From assembly GCF_900091575.1 (NCBI RefSeq), contig NZ_FMCR01000007.1, positions 310,001-374,000 on the forward strand: a stretch of DNA of 64,000 bases, given 5' to 3'. The notes beneath the pieces were generated by a model. That model was not told the DNA's origin. It saw nothing but the letters and a program-made list of their open reading frames with translations, and ran no database searches. The position numbers and the translations under genes are program-made. This document shows, one piece after another, positions 59,778 to 64,000 of this stretch. Within the stretch, counting starts at the first letter, position 1. Every line of letters begins with the position of its first letter. The DNA is from Micromonospora saelicesensis. GTDB taxonomy: Bacteria > Actinomycetota > Actinomycetes > Mycobacteriales > Micromonosporaceae.

Positions 59778-60533
59778 ATGTGGACCGAGGAGATCGTGGC
59801 CGGGCGCCCTGCATGGCGGCACATCCCGTCGAGGGTCGTGTTTCGGAAGGTTCCGGGCGGCACGTTCCGGATGGGACTGTCCGAGGCGGAGCTGGACGCG
59901 GTACGCGCCATCGAGCGCAGCGGCGGTGTCGAGGACACCATCGACCCGTTCCTCGCCAGTGCCGGGAACGCACAACCGGTACGCGAAGTGCGGGTCGAGC
60001 CGTTCCTGCTCGCCCGGCACCCGCTGACCGTGGCGCAGGTTCAGCACTGGCTGCCCGAGTACGAAGACGACTACGCCGAGGCGGACACCGGCACGGCCCG
60101 ACTCGAAGGCGACCTGGAGAACCTGCTCAAGCTGTTGCCGTTCCAGCTGCCCAGCGAGGCGCAGTGGGAATACGCGGCGCGGGCCGGGACCAGCATGTTG
60201 ACGTTCCGCGGTGACGGGAAGCCCGACGAGGACCAACTCCTCGACGACTTCGGCGACGAGACACGGACGGCCGCCAGCGAGAACGCGTTCGGGCTGGCGG
60301 CGATGGGATCGGCGAACGAACTCTGCGCCGACGTGTGGATCCCCGGGTTCGACGGCGCACCGGCAGACGCGCGACCACGGACCGGAGACGGGCCCCGGAC
60401 CGTACGCGGCGGAGCCGCCGACCTGTACCCGTGGCAGGGCTGTGACGAGTGGCTGCTGCTGCTGTCCGCCACCCGATACGAACACGCCGACTTCACGGCG
60501 GTACGCCCAGCCGCACCACTGCCACCTCAGTGA
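59778..60533 (+). CDS. Formylglycine-generating-enzyme-fold (SUMF1/FGE-sulfatase domain) protein
   Basis: A 251-residue protein of the FGE-sulfatase superfamily: VPGGTFRMGLSEAE, the FLLARHPLTVAQVQHWL segment and LPSEAQWEYAARAGT are the fold's landmarks, and GPRTVRGGAADLYPWQGCD-like sequence ends the domain. The copper-binding Cys pair of true formylglycine-generating enzymes is not evident, so it more likely binds a ligand or modifies another target. A TAGCGT box lies 8 nt before ATG 59778. It is divergent from the transglutaminase-like gene. Confidence 0.82.
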   Translation: MWTEEIVAGRPAWRHIPSRVVFRKVPGGTFRMGLSEAELDAVRAIERSGGVEDTIDPFLASAGNAQPVREVRVEPFLLARHPLTVAQVQHWLPEYEDDYAEADTGTARLEGDLENLLKLLPFQLPSEAQWEYAARAGTSMLTFRGDGKPDEDQLLDDFGDETRTAASENAFGLAAMGSANELCADVWIPGFDGAPADARPRTGDGPRTVRGGAADLYPWQGCDEWLLLLSATRYEHADFTAVRPAAPLPPQ

Positions 60534-60950
60534 GGGTCGTCCAAGCGGATCGCATCTCGAGCCGGCGAGCAGACCGAGCTAGCCGAACAGGGCTGCGACG
60601 TCACCCGTCGGCCTCACCGCCCGAAGGACCGCTTGTCCCCAGCAGCACCGTAGCCCGGCCGACACCTACCCGTTCGGGCCTGCCTCGGCGAGAAGCCGAG
60701 CCAGGACGTCACCGAGGCCGACATCGAGATGCTAATCGACTGGCCGCTGACGGAGGGTAGGCAACGCCCCGCTCTGGGTCCAACCGCACCGGCAGCGGCC
60801 AGGCAAGCTGCTGTCCGGCACGGTTCCCGGGAACTGGCCCGGAGGAACTCGCCGTTCGCCAAATTCACCCGTATCAGCGGACATGGCGTCCTCGCCACCA
60901 CGTCAGCGGTGAGGCGATAGATAGTGCAGTTGCTCGGCTCATCGGCAGCG
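60534..60950. other. Intergenic region before the transposase remnant
   Basis: Nothing recognisable in about 420 bp; no frame has a start signal or familiar motif. Confidence 0.45.
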
Positions 60951-60954
60951 ATCC

Positions 60955-61735
60955 TCAATGGAAGCCCCCGTGAGAATCCGCCAGCGGAAGCGTTGTATCC
61001 CGGTGGTGAGACTGTCGGACAAGTCCAGCGATCCACGCTGACACCAGCCACCATGGAGTGCGGCAGTGAGAGACAGCTCGCAGGATCTGGCCAGCCTCAT
61101 CTGGTCTACCGCCGACCTTCTGCGAGGCCCCTTCCGCGCGAGTGACGCCACGTTCATCCCCGACCTCCCGACCCGACCACCGCCTGCCTGGTTTAGTGCG
61201 GCCAGCAGGTGCACCTGGGCCCCGGTCGGTCCACTGCCGCGCAGTGTCCTGCCGTCGACCGCGATCACTCGTCTGCCGGCCCCGGTCAGACCCGGCCGGC
61301 TGAGCAGCCAGCGACACACCGCAGCATCGAGGGCGTCCGCCTCGATACCGGTCAGTACCGGGACAGGGTGCTGTCGTCAGGCACCCGCCGGACACCGGTG
61401 AACGCGTCGCGGGTTGCACCGAGACGCTCCCACGCCGCTCCGGCAGGTCGGCGGCACATTCGACGATCTCCACGACGCGGCTCGATTCCCGAAACCACCG
61501 CCGCGATCGCGAGCAGTCCCGGCAGCGGATGGATCCGGCCACCAGCGTCCCGTGGGTCCGGAACCCGGGCGAGGTCCTGCAGCAACCCTGGCGTGTCCTG
61601 TTCCGACAGCGGCAAAATTCGCCGCTGCAGCGATCGCGACTCCTGGGTGACAAGGCGCCTTTGATAAACAGCGTAAGTCTCGGCTACCTGGGCAGCATTG
61701 ATCGAGGTCTTGACTCTATGCGCCGTCCTGCTCAT
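60955..61735 (-). pseudogene. ISAs1-family transposase remnant
   Basis: Two minus-strand frames hold the parts of an ISAs1 (H-repeat) transposase: LLQDLARVPDPRDAGGRIHP, LPGLLAIAAVVSG and RDAFTGVRRVPDDSTLSRY near the N-terminus, then after a frameshift (near 61340) GAGRRVIAVDGRTLRGSGPT and GAQVHLLAALNQAGG. The rest, including most of the DDE core, is missing or scrambled. No clear terminal inverted repeats were found. The element is dead. Confidence 0.75.
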
Positions 61736-61772
61736 GATTTACTGCGGCGGTTCAACAGTGAGGGTCAATGTG

Positions 61773-63614
61773 ATGACGCAGGTAGAGCCACCGGCAGAAG
61801 GCCCCACATCAGCCGTCGCTCTCAGCGAGCTTGGAAAAAACGGCCGACTCGCGCGTGCCAGTTCAGGCACGAGGGATTGGCTGACACGTGGGGCCCATCG
61901 GCGGGAACTGAGCATCGCGGGCCTCGGTTCAGTGCTCCTCGCTGTCGCGATGATCTGGCTGATTCCGCCGTACGCGGTTCGCGTGGTGACTGCCGGCGCC
62001 AAGACTGCGCCGATCGCCGACCCGGCCCACACCATCGTCGGTGACGTGGGTGACCCGACGGCCCAAGCATGGCTGGTGGGATGGGGTGGCCACGCTCTCA
62101 CCCACGGTCTGCGTGGCCTGTGGGATACCAACGCTTTCTATCCCGACACGTACGGCCTAGCCCTGAACGACAGCCTGCTCGGCTATGCCCCGGCAGGGCT
62201 GATAGGCAACGGTGTAGTCGGCGCCGTGCTGCGCTACAACATCCTGTTCGTGCTGGCTTTCGCGCTCGCCTTCCTCGGCGGCTACGCGCTCCTGCGCCAA
62301 CTTGGCGCGAATAAGGTCGCCGCCGCGGTAGCCGGGGCCGCCCTCGCCTACGCGCCCTGGCGCTACGGCCACGCCGGCCATTTGAATATTCTCTCCACCG
62401 GTGGTATCACTCTGGCCCTGGCGATGCTGGCGCGCGGCCACGGACTCTCGTTCACCCGCGGCTACCTTGCCGAACGAGTCCGGCCGGGATGGGCGTTCGC
62501 TGGCTGGCTGGTTGCGGCCTGGCAGGTCAGCCTAGGCTTCGGCGTTGGGCTGGGATTCGTATACGTCCTCGCCGCCCTCTGCCTGATCACACTGATAGCC
62601 TGGCTGATTCACCGCCCACGCCTTAGCCTCCGGCTGATCGTCGGTGATCTGATCGGCGGGCTGGTCTTCACCGCGGTGACCGGATACTTCGCGTACGCGT
62701 ACAAACACGTGCGCGACCTCAACCCAGATGTCACCCGGGACTGGGACTACGTCGCGTACTTCTCCCCGACACTGCGCGGACTTCTCGTGGCTCCGCAGTC
62801 CTCGCTGCCCTGGGGCACCCTGCACAACGACGCCCGCACCGCTCTTGGTGGCGTACCGACTGAGAAAGTGCTGCTATGCGGGTATGCACTGTATCTACTG
62901 GCCTTCGCCGGCCTGTTCCTATCCCGCTGGTCACCGGTGCAACGGCTTCTGCTGCTGTTTGGGGTGGTCGTCGGAGTGATGTTCGCGCTGGGCACGAACG
63001 GGCCGATCTACCGCCTGCTCTATCTTTACGTGCCCGGGTTCGATGGATCCCGTACACCAGGACGGTTGATCTTGTGGCCCACTCTCTGCCTGGCCATCCT
63101 CGCGGCCGGCCTCGTTACCCACCTGGCCGAGGTCGCTCGCCGGGGCGCCAAGCCGAAATGGTCGGTGGGAGCGGCACGGCTACTGACCGTTCCGTTGCTG
63201 GTCCTCGTGCTAGCTGAGGGCCTGCCTGACCTGGACCACCCCCAAACCCCAGCCAAACCGGCCGCGATGGCGCTAGCCTCCGCGCACGCTCCGATCATGG
63301 TATTGCCGTCCGACGACGGCATCGACCTCCACGTCCTACTGTGGTCGACCGACGGTTTTCCCGCCATGGTCAACGGTGCGGCCAGCTACACCACACCCAA
63401 CCGTCAGGCGATCCGCGACGTTATGGCGACCTTCCCCAGCGAGCCGGCCTTGGATCGGTTGCACCAGCTCGGCATCCGCAGCGTCGTCCTGCTGCGCAAC
63501 CGGGTCCAAGGCACCCCGTACGAACCACTGCTTAACATCCCCGACGTACCCGGCATCACCCGCCACGACGTCGGGCCAGACGTGGTTTACACCATCGACA
63601 CCAACACGAAGTGA
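61773..63614 (+). CDS. Large polytopic membrane protein (GT-C/YfhO-like)
   Basis: A 613-residue protein with about eleven membrane segments (SVLLAVAMIWLIPPYAV first; NILFVLAFALAFLGGYALL; FVYVLAALCLITLIAWLI; LLLLFGVVVGVMFALG) and a C-terminal extracytoplasmic domain (LDRLHQLGIRSVVLLRNRVQ). GDVGDPTAQAWLVGWGGHAL early on and the PGFDGSRTPGRL loop resemble the YfhO/GT-C glycosyltransferase superfamily, which transfer sugars from lipid carriers. Substrate unknown. ATG 61773 has GAGGG nine nt upstream. It starts within 40 bp of the transposase remnant on the other strand, so its promoter may have been altered by the insertion. Confidence 0.75.
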   Translation: MTQVEPPAEGPTSAVALSELGKNGRLARASSGTRDWLTRGAHRRELSIAGLGSVLLAVAMIWLIPPYAVRVVTAGAKTAPIADPAHTIVGDVGDPTAQAWLVGWGGHALTHGLRGLWDTNAFYPDTYGLALNDSLLGYAPAGLIGNGVVGAVLRYNILFVLAFALAFLGGYALLRQLGANKVAAAVAGAALAYAPWRYGHAGHLNILSTGGITLALAMLARGHGLSFTRGYLAERVRPGWAFAGWLVAAWQVSLGFGVGLGFVYVLAALCLITLIAWLIHRPRLSLRLIVGDLIGGLVFTAVTGYFAYAYKHVRDLNPDVTRDWDYVAYFSPTLRGLLVAPQSSLPWGTLHNDARTALGGVPTEKVLLCGYALYLLAFAGLFLSRWSPVQRLLLLFGVVVGVMFALGTNGPIYRLLYLYVPGFDGSRTPGRLILWPTLCLAILAAGLVTHLAEVARRGAKPKWSVGAARLLTVPLLVLVLAEGLPDLDHPQTPAKPAAMALASAHAPIMVLPSDDGIDLHVLLWSTDGFPAMVNGAASYTTPNRQAIRDVMATFPSEPALDRLHQLGIRSVVLLRNRVQGTPYEPLLNIPDVPGITRHDVGPDVVYTIDTNTK

Positions 63615-63644
63615 TGTTGAGCGTGTCCTCGGGATACGAGGATC

Positions 63645-63770
63645 GTTCTGTCTGAACGCTGGCAGCCCGGCCGGGGGCACTGGCTGCTCGCGCGGCGCAG
63701 CACGACGACCGGGGAGATCGCCTACCACGTCTGCTACGGACCCCGCCGCGAACCCGAAGGTCTGCGCGTC
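63645..63770 (+). pseudogene. IS701-type transposase fragment
   Basis: The frame ERWQPGRGHWLLARRSTTTG then EIAYHVCYGPRREPEGLRVM is the segment of IS701-family transposases near the second catalytic Asp/Glu region (typically LLARRSxxxxExAYYVCxGP). No start, end or inverted repeats are present. Confidence 0.6.
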
Positions 63771-63829
63771 ATGCGCACGCCGCCGCATCATCATCGGACG
63801 CACCGGCGACGGGTGCCCGAGCAGGTCAG

Positions 63830-64000
63830 CTATTCGCGGCCGACCCAGGTGGCGACGCACACCTCATTGCCTTCGGCGTCGGCCAGGACCCACCACATCG
63901 GCGCGTGCGCATCGGAGACCAGGTGGCCGCCGGCGGCGAGGGCGGCGGCGATGCGAGCCTTGGCCTGATCGTGCGGGACAGCGACATCGAGGTGCATGCG
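63830..64000 (-). CDS. VOC-superfamily protein, C-terminal part (cut by window edge)
   Basis: The last 56 residues: RMHLDVAVPHDQAKARIAAA, GGHLVSDAHAPMWWVLADAE and GNEVCVATWVGRE. The L/H-D-V strand with the metal His and the ADAEGNE-x-C closing motif with the metal Glu are typical of glyoxalase/bleomycin-resistance-like proteins. The N-terminal module lies beyond the window. Substrate cannot be inferred. Confidence 0.82.
   Translation of the reverse strand, partial: RMHLDVAVPHDQAKARIAAALAAGGHLVSDAHAPMWWVLADAEGNEVCVATWVGRE

Noticed and set aside
60955..61735. Active insertion sequence
   Set aside because: The transposase is frameshifted and incomplete and I found no terminal inverted repeats or target duplication.
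1..64000. tRNA genes, rRNA genes and CRISPR arrays
   Set aside because: I looked for T-loop sequences of the GTTCGAATC type, conserved rRNA stretches and regularly spaced repeats and found none; the GTCAC repeats are irregularly dispersed, not an array.

Overview
The window is high-GC DNA with dense, often overlapping genes, ATGA/GTGA couplings and many GTG starts. This, with LtrA, a mycothiol-type isomerase remnant and an actinobacterial HelD helicase, points to an actinomycete, most likely Micromonosporaceae; the genus is an inference. A recurring start architecture, TAnnnT-like -10 boxes placed 6-7 nt before ATG/GTG, indicates that many genes here are leaderless. I saw no tRNA, rRNA or CRISPR array.

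Layout. 1-5.1 kb: a sugar-uptake cluster (partial GH3 glycosidase, two permeases and a binding lipoprotein on the minus strand, with a divergent LacI regulator), arranged like beta-xyloside or beta-glucoside systems. 5.2-14.2 kb: GH15 trehalase/glucoamylase-like enzyme, small secreted protein, HelD helicase, DUF1152 protein, methyltransferase, alpha/beta hydrolase. 14.4-17.7 kb: a TetR regulator converging on a three-gene redox operon (EthD-type protein, four-TM membrane protein, flavoprotein disulfide reductase-like enzyme); the same 16-bp operator sits in the TetR promoter and on both sides of the operon promoter. 17.8-33.1 kb: PLP decarboxylase, truncated SGNH hydrolase, LtrA, secreted PQQ-type sugar dehydrogenase behind a CebR-like box, two small membrane proteins divergent from a two-component system, DinB-like protein, LPITG-anchored surface protein, and a hydrolase/DJ-1/GntR group. 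33.5-42.1 kb: a complete polyol- or sugar-type ABC operon (lipoprotein, two permeases, two different ATPases) with aldehyde and iron-type alcohol dehydrogenases; its 3' end is broken.

42.1-61.7 kb is an accessory zone: fragments of AraC, integrase, excisionase and transposase genes, several families of short dispersed repeats, and many small uncharacterised genes, among them an orphan Imm8 immunity protein, a lipoprotein-type signal peptidase I homologue, an FGE-fold protein and a transglutaminase-like protein. A cold-shock gene with a terminator hairpin in its leader, and a two-component system divergent from a MacB/FtsX-type ABC exporter with a 22-bp perfect palindrome before its first gene, lie inside this zone. 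61.8-64 kb: a large polytopic membrane protein, an IS701-type remnant and the end of a VOC-family gene.

How parts work together: the GH3/ABC/LacI and LacI-like/CebR-like boxes suggest plant-polysaccharide use; the TetR operon looks like a self-contained response to a redox-active or quinone-like compound; the second ABC operon appears to import a polyol or sugar acid precursor that the two dehydrogenases oxidise.
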